A stretch of 64,000 nt of DNA from Paenibacillus sabinae T27 (GCF_000612505.1 NZ_CP004078.1:2643252-2707251), one strand, 5' to 3'. Shown: positions 52,073-61,345, counted from the first letter of the stretch. A program made the numbers and translations. The notes: generated from the letters alone by a model not told the origin.

Positions 52073-52960
52073 ATGAGAATCAACAGGAGAGATTTTCTCA
52101 AGTGGTCGGTGGCGGCTGTGGCAGCGCTGAAGTTGGAGATGGATATGGACAAGCTTAACACGGTTCTAGCGGCGGACACGGACCCGCCGGTCATTTGGCT
52201 GCTGGGGTCGGGCTGTTCCGGCTGCAGCATATCCACGCTTAACGTGACGAACCCGACCACCATCGAAGATGTGCTTCAAAACAAAATCAGTATGAAGTAT
52301 GACAGCACGCTCATGGCGGCTTCAGGTGAAAGTGCGATGCAGGCGCTTGAGAATGCGGCGAACCAGTATAACGGACAATTTATTCTTGTAATCGAAGGCG
52401 CCATTCCGGGGGGAGCCTCCAAGAACTACTGTATTATAGGCGAGCAGGACGGGGTGCCGCTTACCATGTATGATGCGGTTCTCAAATATGGACCGAAAGC
52501 GAAATACGTCGTGGCGGCAGGCACCTGCGCCTCTTTCGGCGGGGTTGCGGCCGCAGCCCCGAACAGCACAGGATGTGTATCCGTGAAGTCGCTGCTGAGC
52601 GGGCAAACCGCGAACCCAATCGTCAATTTGGCGGGATGTCCTGTGAATGCGACGGTAATGGTGCAGACTCTGCTTGATTTAATTTTGACCGGTGTGCCTT
52701 CTCTCGACAACAACAGCCGCCCAAGTAAATATTTCAACACAAACATTCATAGCGTGTGTCCGAGAAGAGGAAAAACCCAGGTGCCCCAGCCCGGAATTTA
52801 CGGCTGTTATAAGGCTGTCGGCTGCAGAGGGCCCTATAACCAATCGCCGTGCCCCTCGTTAATGTGGAATAACAAACAAGGCTGGTGCATCCAATCGGAT
52901 CATCCGTGCATCGGTTGTACATCTCCTACATTCCCGCTAAATCCCATTATTAACGCTTAA
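52073..52960 (+). CDS. [NiFe] hydrogenase small subunit with Tat signal
   Basis: 295 residues. The N-terminal twin-arginine signal is NRRDFLKWSVAAVAAL. Proximal cluster cysteines: GSGCSGCS, GTCASFGG and LAGCPVN. Distal cluster: His and Cys in NIHSVCPRRG, with YGCYKAVGC. Medial cluster: C-PSLMW, GWC, HPCIGC. It relays electrons from the NiFe site. Group 1 uptake enzymes usually carry a C-terminal membrane anchor, but this protein stops at LNPIINA, so it is probably soluble outside the membrane. The ATG at 52073 has AAGGAGAG at 52060. It is the first gene of the operon. Confidence 0.93.
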   Translation: MRINRRDFLKWSVAAVAALKLEMDMDKLNTVLAADTDPPVIWLLGSGCSGCSISTLNVTNPTTIEDVLQNKISMKYDSTLMAASGESAMQALENAANQYNGQFILVIEGAIPGGASKNYCIIGEQDGVPLTMYDAVLKYGPKAKYVVAAGTCASFGGVAAAAPNSTGCVSVKSLLSGQTANPIVNLAGCPVNATVMVQTLLDLILTGVPSLDNNSRPSKYFNTNIHSVCPRRGKTQVPQPGIYGCYKAVGCRGPYNQSPCPSLMWNNKQGWCIQSDHPCIGCTSPTFPLNPIINA

Positions 52961-52988
52961 AGCGGCCACTAAGAAAGGGTGAATGATA

Positions 52989-54407
52989 ATGAGCACGATC
53001 AAACTGGATCCGGTAACGCGTCTAGAAGGACATTTGAAGGTCGAGGTCACATTGGGTGCTGATAATACTGTGGCTTCCGCCACCGTCGCCGGAATGCTGT
53101 TCCGGGATTTTGAGAACATGCTGCTCAATCGGCCTCCAAGGGATGCTTCTTTCCTGACTCAGCGGATTTGCGGGGTATGCCCGGTTCCCCAGGCCGTTGC
53201 TTCTGCAAAGGCGGTTGAGAAAATAAAGGGCTTTCAACCGAATCTCCAGGGGCTGATGCTTCGGAATTTGATCCAAGGGGCGAATTTCCTGGACAGCGGC
53301 ATCACGCATTTTTACCATTTATCGTTACTAGACTATATTCAAGGTCCGCAGATGAGCCCGTGGACGGGAGGCTATACGCAGGATCTAAGGTTCAGTGCCG
53401 CCGATACCCAAACGCTGACGGATCACTATATTTCGGCGCTGCAAATCCGTAGAAAAGCCAACGAAATGGCGGCCATCTTCAGCGGTAAACTTCCCCATGC
53501 CGCGAATATTATTCCGGGCGGCGTAACCGCCTTGCCATCGGCAACGGAAATCACCAACTTCAGAAACTATTTGAACGAGATACAGTCCTTCATTTCCAGT
53601 ACTTATCAATCGGACGTCAACATGCTGGCTTCGGCTTACAGTGATTACTACAACGTGGGGACAGGATACGGCAACCTGATCACCTTCGGCGCATTTGACA
53701 CGAATACTTCCGGAGGCTTGTTATTCCCTGCCGGTACGGTCACAGGCGGAACTGTCGGCACATTCAACGAAGCGAACATTAAGGAATACAATAAATATTC
53801 CTACTACTCCTCTCCAAGCGGACAAGCTCCGGCAAGCGGCACCACTACGGCGAGCTACGGAAAGAGCGGAGCTTATACCTGGTTGAAATCTCCACGGTAC
53901 AACAATACGCCTTTTGAAGCGGGACCGCTGGCCAGAGCATGGGTAAGCGGCGACTACCGCAGGGGCGTATCCGTTATGGACCGGCATATGGCGCGCTACG
54001 TAGAAATGGCCAAGCTCGTAAGCAACATGCAGACTTGGGTGGATCAATTGACGCCAGGAGCCAGCGGCTTTACAAATATCGGCGATCCGGTAACGGGCAG
54101 CGCCTCCGGATTAACGGAAGCTCCCCGGGGCGCGATCGGGCATTGGGTATCGGTATCCAGTTCCAAAATTTCCAAATACCAAATTATTACCCCAACCTGC
54201 TGGAATGCCTCCCCGATGGACGATTCCGGCAACCCTGGGCCAGTTGAAAAAGCACTGATTGGCACCCATGTGGCAGACCCGGCGCAGCCTGTGGAGCTGC
54301 TTCGCATAGTGCATTCCTTTGACCCCTGCACCGGTTGTTCCGTGCATGTCATGTCCCCGGACGGCGTGGAAATGTCCAAATTTGTCGTGCAGCCTCTTGG
54401 CAAATAA
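52989..54407 (+). CDS. [NiFe] hydrogenase large subunit
   Basis: 472 residues, shorter than the ~560-600 of many group 1 large subunits. The L1 motif RICGVC (Cys61, Cys64) and L2 DPCTGC (Cys447, Cys450), with His453, supply the NiFe ligands. The 19-residue tail after His453 (VMSPDG to PLGK) is the usual maturation peptide. The His normally found four residues past the second L1 Cys is Gln68 here (CPVPQA). There is a Ser/Gly/Thr-rich insertion at ~230-300. The second ATG (52989) is better placed after AAGGG than the first (52983). Confidence 0.93.
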   Translation: MSTIKLDPVTRLEGHLKVEVTLGADNTVASATVAGMLFRDFENMLLNRPPRDASFLTQRICGVCPVPQAVASAKAVEKIKGFQPNLQGLMLRNLIQGANFLDSGITHFYHLSLLDYIQGPQMSPWTGGYTQDLRFSAADTQTLTDHYISALQIRRKANEMAAIFSGKLPHAANIIPGGVTALPSATEITNFRNYLNEIQSFISSTYQSDVNMLASAYSDYYNVGTGYGNLITFGAFDTNTSGGLLFPAGTVTGGTVGTFNEANIKEYNKYSYYSSPSGQAPASGTTTASYGKSGAYTWLKSPRYNNTPFEAGPLARAWVSGDYRRGVSVMDRHMARYVEMAKLVSNMQTWVDQLTPGASGFTNIGDPVTGSASGLTEAPRGAIGHWVSVSSSKISKYQIITPTCWNASPMDDSGNPGPVEKALIGTHVADPAQPVELLRIVHSFDPCTGCSVHVMSPDGVEMSKFVVQPLGK

Positions 54408-54409
54408 CG

Positions 54410-54886
54410 ATGAAGGATACCGCGGTCATTGGAATCGGCAACATACTCCTGAAGGATGACGGTATCGGCGTCCATACGATCCGCGAGTTGGAGAAAGAAG
54501 ACCTCCCGTCCACGGTTGAACTGGTGGATGGGGGGACTTCCACTCTGGCCATGCTGAGCTATTTTCTGGAGTGCCGGAAAATTATCGTTATCGATGCATT
54601 AAAGGCCGGCTTGGAGCCCGGAACGATTTACCGGATCAGGCCGGAGGATCTTAAGAGCTACGAGAAGGGGAACTTGTCCATTCACGATGTTCAGATTTTT
54701 GATGTGGTCCGAATGGCCCGCATGCTCGGCGCCGCTCCGGACGTGATCATATTCGGTATTGAGCCGCAGGAGATTGGTTTTGAACTCGAAATGACGGATC
54801 TCATGAGGAGCAAGATTCCCGATATTATCGGGCTTCTCAAGCAAGAGTTGGGTTTTGCAAGTCAGGAGGAGACGAACTTTGCATGA
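54410..54886 (+). CDS. Hydrogenase maturation endopeptidase (HyaD/HupD/HycI family)
   Basis: 158 residues. GIGNILLKDDGIGVH holds the first metal-sensing acidic residue, VDGGTSTLAM and VIDALKAG supply the second Asp, and SIHDVQIFDV the His; these bind Ni in the large subunit to check loading. It then cleaves the C-terminal peptide after His453 of the large subunit. It starts at the ATG 2 bp after the large-subunit stop, with no strong ribosome binding site, so translational coupling is likely. Confidence 0.9.
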   Translation: MKDTAVIGIGNILLKDDGIGVHTIRELEKEDLPSTVELVDGGTSTLAMLSYFLECRKIIVIDALKAGLEPGTIYRIRPEDLKSYEKGNLSIHDVQIFDVVRMARMLGAAPDVIIFGIEPQEIGFELEMTDLMRSKIPDIIGLLKQELGFASQEETNFA

Positions 54887-55220
54887 AGCGGCTATTGTAG
54901 AAAGCGCCTTGGAATTAATCCTCGCGAAAGCCGAAGAGCATCAATTGACCAAAATCAGGCGCATCACGGCCAAGGTGGGAGAACTGTCGGGGGCACTTCC
55001 GGATGCCATGCAATTCGTTTTTCAGAACGCATCGCAGGGTACGATTGCCGAAGGGTCGGATTTTATCATCGAACAGGTGGAAGCAACAGCCTCATGCGGG
55101 AGCTGTGACATTACGTTTCCCATCCTTTATTACCATCCCGTATGCCCTTCGTGCGGTGGGTTGGACAATCAGGTCCTTACAGGTTATGAGCTGTATATCG
55201 ATACAATGGAGGGTGATTAA
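54879..55220 (+). CDS. hypA: Nickel metallochaperone HypA
   Basis: 114 residues. A TTG at 54879 (AGGAGGAG at 54864) gives the invariant N terminus Met-His-Glu, in which His2 binds nickel; upstream in-frame codons would destroy it. The zinc site is CGSC with CPSC. It overlaps the 3' end of the protease gene by 8 bp. HypA delivers Ni with HypB to the large subunit. Confidence 0.92.
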   Translation: MHEAAIVESALELILAKAEEHQLTKIRRITAKVGELSGALPDAMQFVFQNASQGTIAEGSDFIIEQVEATASCGSCDITFPILYYHPVCPSCGGLDNQVLTGYELYIDTMEGD

Positions 55221-55883
55221 ATGAGCAGCGTTAAAGTGGTTACCAACATCCTGAAGGTGAATGACGAGCTGACGCAAGAGAACAAGAAGCTGATGAACGA
55301 GAAGGGCCTGTATGTCATCAATCTGATGAGCTCCCCGGGGTCCGGCAAAACTTCCATTCTGGAGAAAGTGATCGCGAAGCTGAAGGATGAAGTGAAGATT
55401 GCGGTGATTGAGGGTGACCTCTATACAACCAAAGATGCCGAAAGAATCGAGGCTCAAGGCGTGCAAGTCGTGCAAATCAACACCGAGGGCGGATGTCACC
55501 TGGACGGGCAGATGATCCGGAACGCCTTAAGTCATTTGAACTTGGACGAGACGAACCTGCTGGTTATCGAGAATGTCGGCAACCTGATTTGTCCGGCGTC
55601 CTTCAAGCTGGGGGAGGATCTGATCATCACCGTATTAAGCACGACGGAAGGAAACGACAAACCGCTGAAATATCCGAGAATGTTTGAAAAGTCCGAATTT
55701 GTCATTTTGAATAAAGTCGATTTGGTGCCCTATACAAACTTTAATAAGGATGAATTCCACAAGGATATCCGGGAAATCAATCCGAGAGCGAAAGTTATTG
55801 AAACTTCCTGCGTGACCGGCCAGGGGATTGATGAGCTGTGCTCCTGGTTGAAGGAAAAGATCTCAATCTCGAATCCAGTATAA
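55221..55883 (+). CDS. hypB: Hydrogenase nickel incorporation GTPase HypB
   Basis: 220 residues. P-loop SPGSGKTS, the switch region [14 protein letters not shown], the metal-binding [10 protein letters not shown] (Cys, His), and NKVDL with [10 protein letters not shown]. It lacks the long His-rich N terminus of some HypB proteins. GTP hydrolysis drives Ni insertion with HypA. Its ATG follows hypA directly (TAA-ATG). Confidence 0.94.
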   Translation: MSSVKVVTNILKVNDELTQENKKLMNEKGLYVINLMSSPGSGKTSILEKVIAKLKDEVKIAVIEGDLYTTKDAERIEAQGVQVVQINTEGGCHLDGQMIRNALSHLNLDETNLLVIENVGNLICPASFKLGEDLIITVLSTTEGNDKPLKYPRMFEKSEFVILNKVDLVPYTNFNKDEFHKDIREINPRAKVIETSCVTGQGIDELCSWLKEKISISNPV

Positions 55884-55902
55884 AAAAAGGAGAGTGTTAC
55901 CT

Positions 55903-56151
55903 ATGCCTCATATTGGTTTTGGCGAACTTATTGTTATTTTGGTCATCGCGTTAATTGTGTTCGGTCCTGGCAAGCTTCCCTCGGTGGGCGGGGCTATCGG
56001 TAAAGCCTTCTCAGAATTCCGGAAAGCGTCCAAGGAATTAACCGGCGAGACTACCGCTTCAACCGCCACTAACGAGCCTGTTCCGATTCAAGTTGCCTCT
56101 GTTCCGGTTCAAGCAACTGTTACTCAAGAAACCAATGAAGTTAAGTCGTAA
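55903..56151 (+). CDS. tatA: Twin-arginine translocase TatA/E
   Basis: 82 residues. A short N-terminal TM helix ([23 protein letters not shown]), the FGPxKLP hinge, and an amphipathic helix ([19 protein letters not shown]) are followed by a polar tail. It provides the pore for folded Tat substrates. The ATG at 55903 has AAAGGAGAG upstream. Its presence inside the hydrogenase operon implies a dedicated Tat system for the small/large subunit dimer. Confidence 0.93.
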   Translation: MPHIGFGELIVILVIALIVFGPGKLPSVGGAIGKAFSEFRKASKELTGETTASTATNEPVPIQVASVPVQATVTQETNEVKS

Positions 56152-56166
56152 TCGTCTCATCGGTGA

Positions 56167-56922
56167 ATGCTGATGTGGGAGAGCGAAAATATCGTTAAGG
56201 CCGTTCGCTGGCTGGGCAAATTCCGCTCCCGCATCATAGCCGGGGTGCTGGTTGTCATTGTCGCAGCGACGGCAGTATACGCGGTGTCGGACCCGCTTCT
56301 GAAGCTGTTATGCCAGCCGCTTCAGGATCAGCCGCTGTTCTTTATGACACCTGTAGACGGAGTGATGACGAAGCTGAAGGTGGCGATGTTCGGAGGGATT
56401 GTCGCTTCTTTTCCGGTACTAGCCTGCCTGATCGTATCCATGTTCGCCCCCCTGCTGGGACGCGGCATTCGTCTCAAAATTTATTTTTTAGCCATTCCGT
56501 TCGCTGTCGTTCTGTTTGCGGGGGGACTCGCATTTGCCTACAAGTTTATTTTACCGAACACCGTCGACTTTCTGATCAAGAGCGGACAAGGCGTTCTGAG
56601 GCCGATGATTGCCGGGAGCGCTTATGTATCGTTTATGGCCTTCTTCCTGATTTCCGTAGCTTTGGTGTTTGAACTGCCGATCGTGATGGTCGCATTGTCG
56701 AGAATTGGGCTGGTTCATTCCAAAATACTGATGAGAAAACGGAAATTCGCGATACTGGGAATTGCGATCATCCTGGCGATCTTGTCTCCAACCCCCGATG
56801 CGTTCTCGCTGGTGGCGGAATCGATACCGGTGGCGGCGCTGTACGAAATCAGCATTTGGACGATTTATCTTCTAGAGCGAAAGGGCATGCCAAGGATGAA
56901 GCGTGTGACTACCCATGATTAA
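56167..56922 (+). CDS. TatC-like protein 1 (lacks the signal-peptide binding site)
   Basis: 251 residues, six TM helices. The second half is well conserved: VFELP (Glu169, equivalent to E. coli TatC E170), SPTPD (207-211) and LYEISI. The signal-recognition features are lost: the N-terminal HLxELRxR is WLGKFRSR here (15-22, Glu absent), and the cytoplasmic loop FIAPxLYxxER is MFAPLLGRGIR (92-102, Glu103 equivalent absent). It is the first of two tandem tatC genes and overlaps the second by 8 bp (ATGATTAA). Start uncertain: ATG 56167 or 56173. Confidence 0.85.
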   Translation: MLMWESENIVKAVRWLGKFRSRIIAGVLVVIVAATAVYAVSDPLLKLLCQPLQDQPLFFMTPVDGVMTKLKVAMFGGIVASFPVLACLIVSMFAPLLGRGIRLKIYFLAIPFAVVLFAGGLAFAYKFILPNTVDFLIKSGQGVLRPMIAGSAYVSFMAFFLISVALVFELPIVMVALSRIGLVHSKILMRKRKFAILGIAIILAILSPTPDAFSLVAESIPVAALYEISIWTIYLLERKGMPRMKRVTTHD

Positions 56923-57658
56923 TCCAAACCGTGTGCGGAAAGATACGGATCAACCGGTGTTGGAGCATTTGGCGGAGCTGCGCAGAAGATTGATTGTGAC
57001 GTTGGCTTCCATCATCGTGCTGACTGCCGTCATATACGCGAAAGCGTTCCTGATTGTGGAGCTTTTAAAAAGATCCGTTGGGAACGAGGAGCTGGATCTG
57101 GCGTTTTTTTCGTTAACCGGTGCTTTTGTCCTGAGGGTCAAGCTGGCTTTTATTGCGTCCCTAGTGGCGTTGACCCCGTTCATCGGTTATCAGCTGTTTG
57201 CATTTATTGGTCCCGGCCTGACCGTCAAGGAACGAAAGGTGCTGCTTTCGGCGGTGTTTTATATGGTTCCCAGTTTCATTTTGGGCGTCGTGCTCAGTTA
57301 TGCGGCGGTCGTTCCTTCCGTTTTGCGTGCACTTCTCACATACGGAAACTCTTATATGAAGGCGGCTTTGTCAGGTGAGGAATACCTCAGCTTCATTGCG
57401 ATGCTGTGTGTCGTTTTCGGTCTTGTCTTCATGCTTCCTTTTCCGCTCATCGCACTTGGGAAGCTGGGACTCCTGCGTTCCTCCTGGATGAAAAAAGCAA
57501 GGTTCACCATTGTGTTCTCCGTATTGATCGGGGAAGGCTTGCTCGCGGCTGACATCACCTCGGTGATCCTGCTGGCCGTGCCTTTGATTCTTATTTATGA
57601 GATTAGCCTGAGAGTCGTCATACGGATGGAAAAACGCAGGGAGGCGGCTTCATTATGA
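56915..57658 (+). CDS. TatC-like protein 2 (retains the signal-peptide site, lacks the second-half motifs)
   Basis: 247 residues, six TM helices. The signal-binding features are intact: EHLAELRRR (17-25) and FIGPGLTVKER (98-107, Glu106). Conversely, the TM4 glutamate is replaced (VFMLP, Met173) and the TPPD motif is degraded to AADIT (211-215). It is therefore the mirror of TatC-like protein 1, and the pair may form one functional receptor. It overlaps its partner by 8 bp and precedes hypF by 30 bp. Confidence 0.85.
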   Translation: MINPNRVRKDTDQPVLEHLAELRRRLIVTLASIIVLTAVIYAKAFLIVELLKRSVGNEELDLAFFSLTGAFVLRVKLAFIASLVALTPFIGYQLFAFIGPGLTVKERKVLLSAVFYMVPSFILGVVLSYAAVVPSVLRALLTYGNSYMKAALSGEEYLSFIAMLCVVFGLVFMLPFPLIALGKLGLLRSSWMKKARFTIVFSVLIGEGLLAADITSVILLAVPLILIYEISLRVVIRMEKRREAASL

Positions 57659-57688
57659 CATCCAGGAATGGAATGAGGGCGAAAAGCT

Positions 57689-60055
57689 ATGTTGAGTGAG
57701 GTCATCCGGGTGGATGTCCAGGTGAAGGGTATTGTGCAGGGAGTGGGGTTCCGCCCTTTTGTATACCGGCTTGCGCATCAGCATGATCTGAAAGGATGGG
57801 TTACGAACGACGCAAGCGGCGTCAGACTGGAGGCGGAGGGCCGCAGACCGGACATCGATGCTTTTTTGGCTTCACTACGAACGTCCGCCCCGCCGCTCTC
57901 TCATATCGAGGAACTGACCTGGGAACTGCACTCCCCAATCGGATACACGGAATTCAGCATAAAAGAGAGCGTTGGCGCCGCCTCTCACGAGGTGCACCTC
58001 TCGCCGGATATTTGCGTTTGTGAAGATTGTCTTGCGGAGTTGAAGGACCCCGGTAACCGGAGGTACCGCTATCCCTACATCAACTGTACCAACTGCGGCC
58101 CCCGGTTTACCATTACGGTTCAGGTTCCCTACGACAGGAAGCATACGACAATCCGGGATTTCGAGCTGTGTGAGGACTGCGCGAAGGAATACCATGACCC
58201 GTCAGATCGGCGGTTTCATGCCCAGCCGGTGTCCTGTCCAAAGTGCGGACCGAAGGTATATCTGCTGGACGCTTCCGGCAAAAGAGTGGAAACGGCTGAC
58301 CCGGTCTCATGTGCTGCCGAACGGTTGAAGTCGGGCGCCATTCTTGCGGTCAAGGGCCTTGGCGGCTATCACCTCGCTTGTGACGCAACGAAGGAGGCGG
58401 CGGTACGAGAGCTGCGAGCGCGAAAGCGCAGAGACGGCAGACCATTCGCCGTTATGGCGGATTCGCTGGAGACGGTGCTCCGCATCTGCACCGTGACGGA
58501 GAAGGAGCGGGAGCTTCTCACAAGCCCCCGCCGGCCGATCGTCCTGCTTCCCTTGAAGCAAGAGGCGCGTAAGCTTCTTCCGGCGGCGGATTCCCTTTCC
58601 CCCGACAACAACATGCTGGGGGTGATGCTGCCGTATACGCCGCTGCAGCATCTGCTGTTTCAGGACGGTATGGAGCTAATGGTCATGACAAGCGGCAACC
58701 GTTCCGGCGAACCTATTGTGTACCGCGACAAAGAGGCGGTGCCCGCTCTTCAAGGAATCTCCGATTATTACCTGGTTGGGGAACTGCCAATTCATATGCG
58801 GACGGATGATACGGTAACCAGCGTGTTCCGGGAACGGGAGTACATTATTCGCAGGTCACGGGGATACGTCCCTTTTCCCATTGACTTGTCCGCTGTCGTT
58901 CAACCGGCGGAAGGGGAGCCGGACAAGTCCGGCAATCCTCCCATTTTAGCTGTGGGGGGAGAGTTAAAGAATACCTTTTGTTTGGTGAAGGACCGCAAAG
59001 CCTTTGTCAGCCATCATATCGGCGATCTGGACAACCTGGAAACGCTGGATTCCCTGATCGGTGGAGCGGAGCATTTTCAGCGTATTTTTGCTGCCGAAGC
59101 CGGCGTTGTGGCTTACGATATGCACCCTGGATACCGATCTTCCCAATATGCTTCCGAGCAAAAGAACATCGTCAAGATTCCCGTTCAGCATCATCACGCC
59201 CACATCGCTTCCTGCATGGCGGAGAACGGCGTTTACGGTCCGGTGATCGGGGTTGCCTTCGACGGCACGGGACTAGGCGAAGACGGGCATATCTGGGGCG
59301 GTGAATTTTTCGCCGGGGATTACAGCGGATTTGAGCGCATAGCCCGCTTCGGGTATGTCCCGCTCCCCGGCGGGGATGCAGCCGTCAAGGAGCCTTGGCG
59401 GATGGCCTTGAGCTATATTCTGAATGACGAAGCGGCGGAGCTGCCGGCTGAGTGGCTGAATACAATCGAGCCGTACAAGAGGGACATTGTCACACGCCAA
59501 ATTCTGCAGCGCATCAACACGCCGCTTACGAGCAGCGTTGGCAGGCTGTTTGACGCCGTGTCGTCTCTGACCGGCATATGCCATTATGCCGAGTACGAAG
59601 GCCAAGCGGCCATCCGTTTGGAAAGCGCGGCGGACCCGGAGACTTCACGGATTTATCCGTACGAAGTGAAGACTGTGCAAGGCATGCTTGAGATCGGCAC
59701 TGCGCCTCTGATCCGGGAACTGGTTCGCGAAATTCGGGACGGAGTAAGCGTCTCCAGAGTTTCCGGAGCGTTTCACCGGACATTAGCTGCAATTGTAGCG
59801 GATATCTGCGGACGGATTCGATCCCAGCGGGGTCTGAATGAGGTGGCTCTCAGCGGCGGCGTGTTTCAAAACCGCTTGCTGCTCGCCCTAACGGTCGACG
59901 AATTGGAACGCAGCGGGTTTCGCGTATGGCTCCACAGCAAGGTTCCTGCCAATGATGGGGGACTTTCACCGGGCCAGGCGGCAATCGCGCTGGGCAAATA
60001 TCTTACACAGGAAGGGATGCGGGAAGCATGTGTTTGGCAATACCCGGAGAAGTAG
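57689..60055 (+). CDS. hypF: Carbamoyltransferase HypF
   Basis: 788 residues: acylphosphatase domain (GIVQGVGFRPFVYRLA, ~10-95), two zinc-finger motifs (CVCEDC, INCTNCG, CEDC, SCPKCG, ~105-195), a YrdC-like domain (AVKGLGGYHLACD, ~205-395) and a Kae1/ASKHA-like domain (QHHHAHIASCMAENG, FDGTGLGEDGHIWGGEFF). It makes the thiocyanate-bound precursor on HypE from carbamoyl phosphate and ATP. Full length. Its 3' end overlaps hypC by 28 bp. Confidence 0.96.
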   Translation: MLSEVIRVDVQVKGIVQGVGFRPFVYRLAHQHDLKGWVTNDASGVRLEAEGRRPDIDAFLASLRTSAPPLSHIEELTWELHSPIGYTEFSIKESVGAASHEVHLSPDICVCEDCLAELKDPGNRRYRYPYINCTNCGPRFTITVQVPYDRKHTTIRDFELCEDCAKEYHDPSDRRFHAQPVSCPKCGPKVYLLDASGKRVETADPVSCAAERLKSGAILAVKGLGGYHLACDATKEAAVRELRARKRRDGRPFAVMADSLETVLRICTVTEKERELLTSPRRPIVLLPLKQEARKLLPAADSLSPDNNMLGVMLPYTPLQHLLFQDGMELMVMTSGNRSGEPIVYRDKEAVPALQGISDYYLVGELPIHMRTDDTVTSVFREREYIIRRSRGYVPFPIDLSAVVQPAEGEPDKSGNPPILAVGGELKNTFCLVKDRKAFVSHHIGDLDNLETLDSLIGGAEHFQRIFAAEAGVVAYDMHPGYRSSQYASEQKNIVKIPVQHHHAHIASCMAENGVYGPVIGVAFDGTGLGEDGHIWGGEFFAGDYSGFERIARFGYVPLPGGDAAVKEPWRMALSYILNDEAAELPAEWLNTIEPYKRDIVTRQILQRINTPLTSSVGRLFDAVSSLTGICHYAEYEGQAAIRLESAADPETSRIYPYEVKTVQGMLEIGTAPLIRELVREIRDGVSVSRVSGAFHRTLAAIVADICGRIRSQRGLNEVALSGGVFQNRLLLALTVDELERSGFRVWLHSKVPANDGGLSPGQAAIALGKYLTQEGMREACVWQYPEK

Positions 60056-60252
60056 CAAGCGTAAGCGGCGACAGGGCCGTGATCGATATTACCGGTATCC
60101 GGAGGGAAGTATCTATTGCCCTAGTCGAACCGGTGAACGTTGGAGATTACCTGCTCGTTCATGCGGGCTGCGCGATTGCGATCATCGATAAGCAGGAAGC
60201 CCTGGAGACGCTGGAGCTGCTCCGTCAGCTAGCGGGGAATATCCATGATTAG
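60028..60252 (+). CDS. hypC: Hydrogenase assembly chaperone HypC
   Basis: 74 residues, starting MCLAIPGEV, in which Cys2 is the essential ligand for the Fe(CN)2CO intermediate. VEPVNVGDYLLVHAGCAI is the conserved core. It begins inside hypF and ends inside hypD (8-bp overlap). Confidence 0.95.
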   Translation: MCLAIPGEVASVSGDRAVIDITGIRREVSIALVEPVNVGDYLLVHAGCAIAIIDKQEALETLELLRQLAGNIHD

Positions 60253-61330
60253 TGAATTGGAATTATTCAGAAACGAAACGTTGGCGGAAGGTCTGGTGAA
60301 GGCCATCCGGCGATATGACGGCAGACCCGTCTCCATTATGGAGGTATGCGGCACCCATACGATGGCGATCTCCCGTTACGGAATTCGGGAACTACTGCCG
60401 CCGAACGTCAGGCTCATTTCGGGACCGGGCTGTCCGGTCTGCGTAACCCCGAGCTTTTACCTGAAATCGGCTTTGGAGCTCTGCAGGAGAGAAAATACTA
60501 TCGTGGCCACTTTCGGCGACATGATGCGGATTCCGTATAAGGGCGTCAGCTTGCTGACCGAGAAGGCGCTGGGCAGGGATATCCGTATGGTCTATTCCCC
60601 GCTGGACAGTCTGGATATCGCCCGCCAGCATCCGGACAAGACTGTCATCTTTCTGTCCGTCGGGTTTGAGACGACGGTTCCGGTTACAGCCATCGCGGTG
60701 CTTGAAGCCGCGCAGCAGGGGCTTGACAATTTCATGATCCTTTCTGCCAATAAGACGATTCCGGCAGCGATGCACCTGCTGTCTTCTGACCCTGAAGTTG
60801 CCGTTGACGGGTTTCTGTATCCCGGCCATGTCAGCGCAGTGATCGGCTCTGGCCTCTACGAGGAACTGGCCAAGGCGTATGGGATTCCGGGAGCCGTTAC
60901 CGGGTTCGACCCGGCGGATATTTTAGGCTCAATTCTATACGTGCTGGAACAAATCCAGGACAACAAAGCCACTGTCGCCAACTTGTATTCCATGGTTGTT
61001 CAGCCGGGTGGCAATCCAATTGCCCGGGGAAAAATAGATGAGGTATTCGAGCCTTCAGATGCCGTGTGGCGGGGACTCGGTCAGATCCCGGGCTCCGGTC
61101 TGCGGCTGCGCGAGAAATACAGATCCTTCGATGCGTGGAGCCTGATAAACGGCTCCGTGGAGGAGCGGGACGAGGAAGCGCGCGGCTGCCGCTGCGGCGA
61201 TATTTTGAAAGGAAAATGCCTCCCATCCGATTGCAAGTTGTTTGGAAAAGCATGCACGCCCGAAACCCCGGTCGGTTCCTGCATGGTGTCGAGCGAGGGG
61301 ACTTGCGCGGCATATTACCGATATCAATAG
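60245..61330 (+). CDS. hypD: Hydrogenase formation protein HypD
   Basis: 361 residues. VCGTHTMAISRYG, SGPGCPVCVTP and GFETTVPVTA are the conserved redox/Fe-binding motifs. The C terminus holds the [4Fe-4S] cysteines (GCRCGDILKGKCLPSDCKLFG, C-TPETPVGSCMVSSEGTC). With HypC it forms the scaffold on which Fe(CN)2CO is built. Confidence 0.95.
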   Translation: MISELELFRNETLAEGLVKAIRRYDGRPVSIMEVCGTHTMAISRYGIRELLPPNVRLISGPGCPVCVTPSFYLKSALELCRRENTIVATFGDMMRIPYKGVSLLTEKALGRDIRMVYSPLDSLDIARQHPDKTVIFLSVGFETTVPVTAIAVLEAAQQGLDNFMILSANKTIPAAMHLLSSDPEVAVDGFLYPGHVSAVIGSGLYEELAKAYGIPGAVTGFDPADILGSILYVLEQIQDNKATVANLYSMVVQPGGNPIARGKIDEVFEPSDAVWRGLGQIPGSGLRLREKYRSFDAWSLINGSVEERDEEARGCRCGDILKGKCLPSDCKLFGKACTPETPVGSCMVSSEGTCAAYYRYQ

Positions 61331-61345
61331 GGGGAGGGAGACCAA

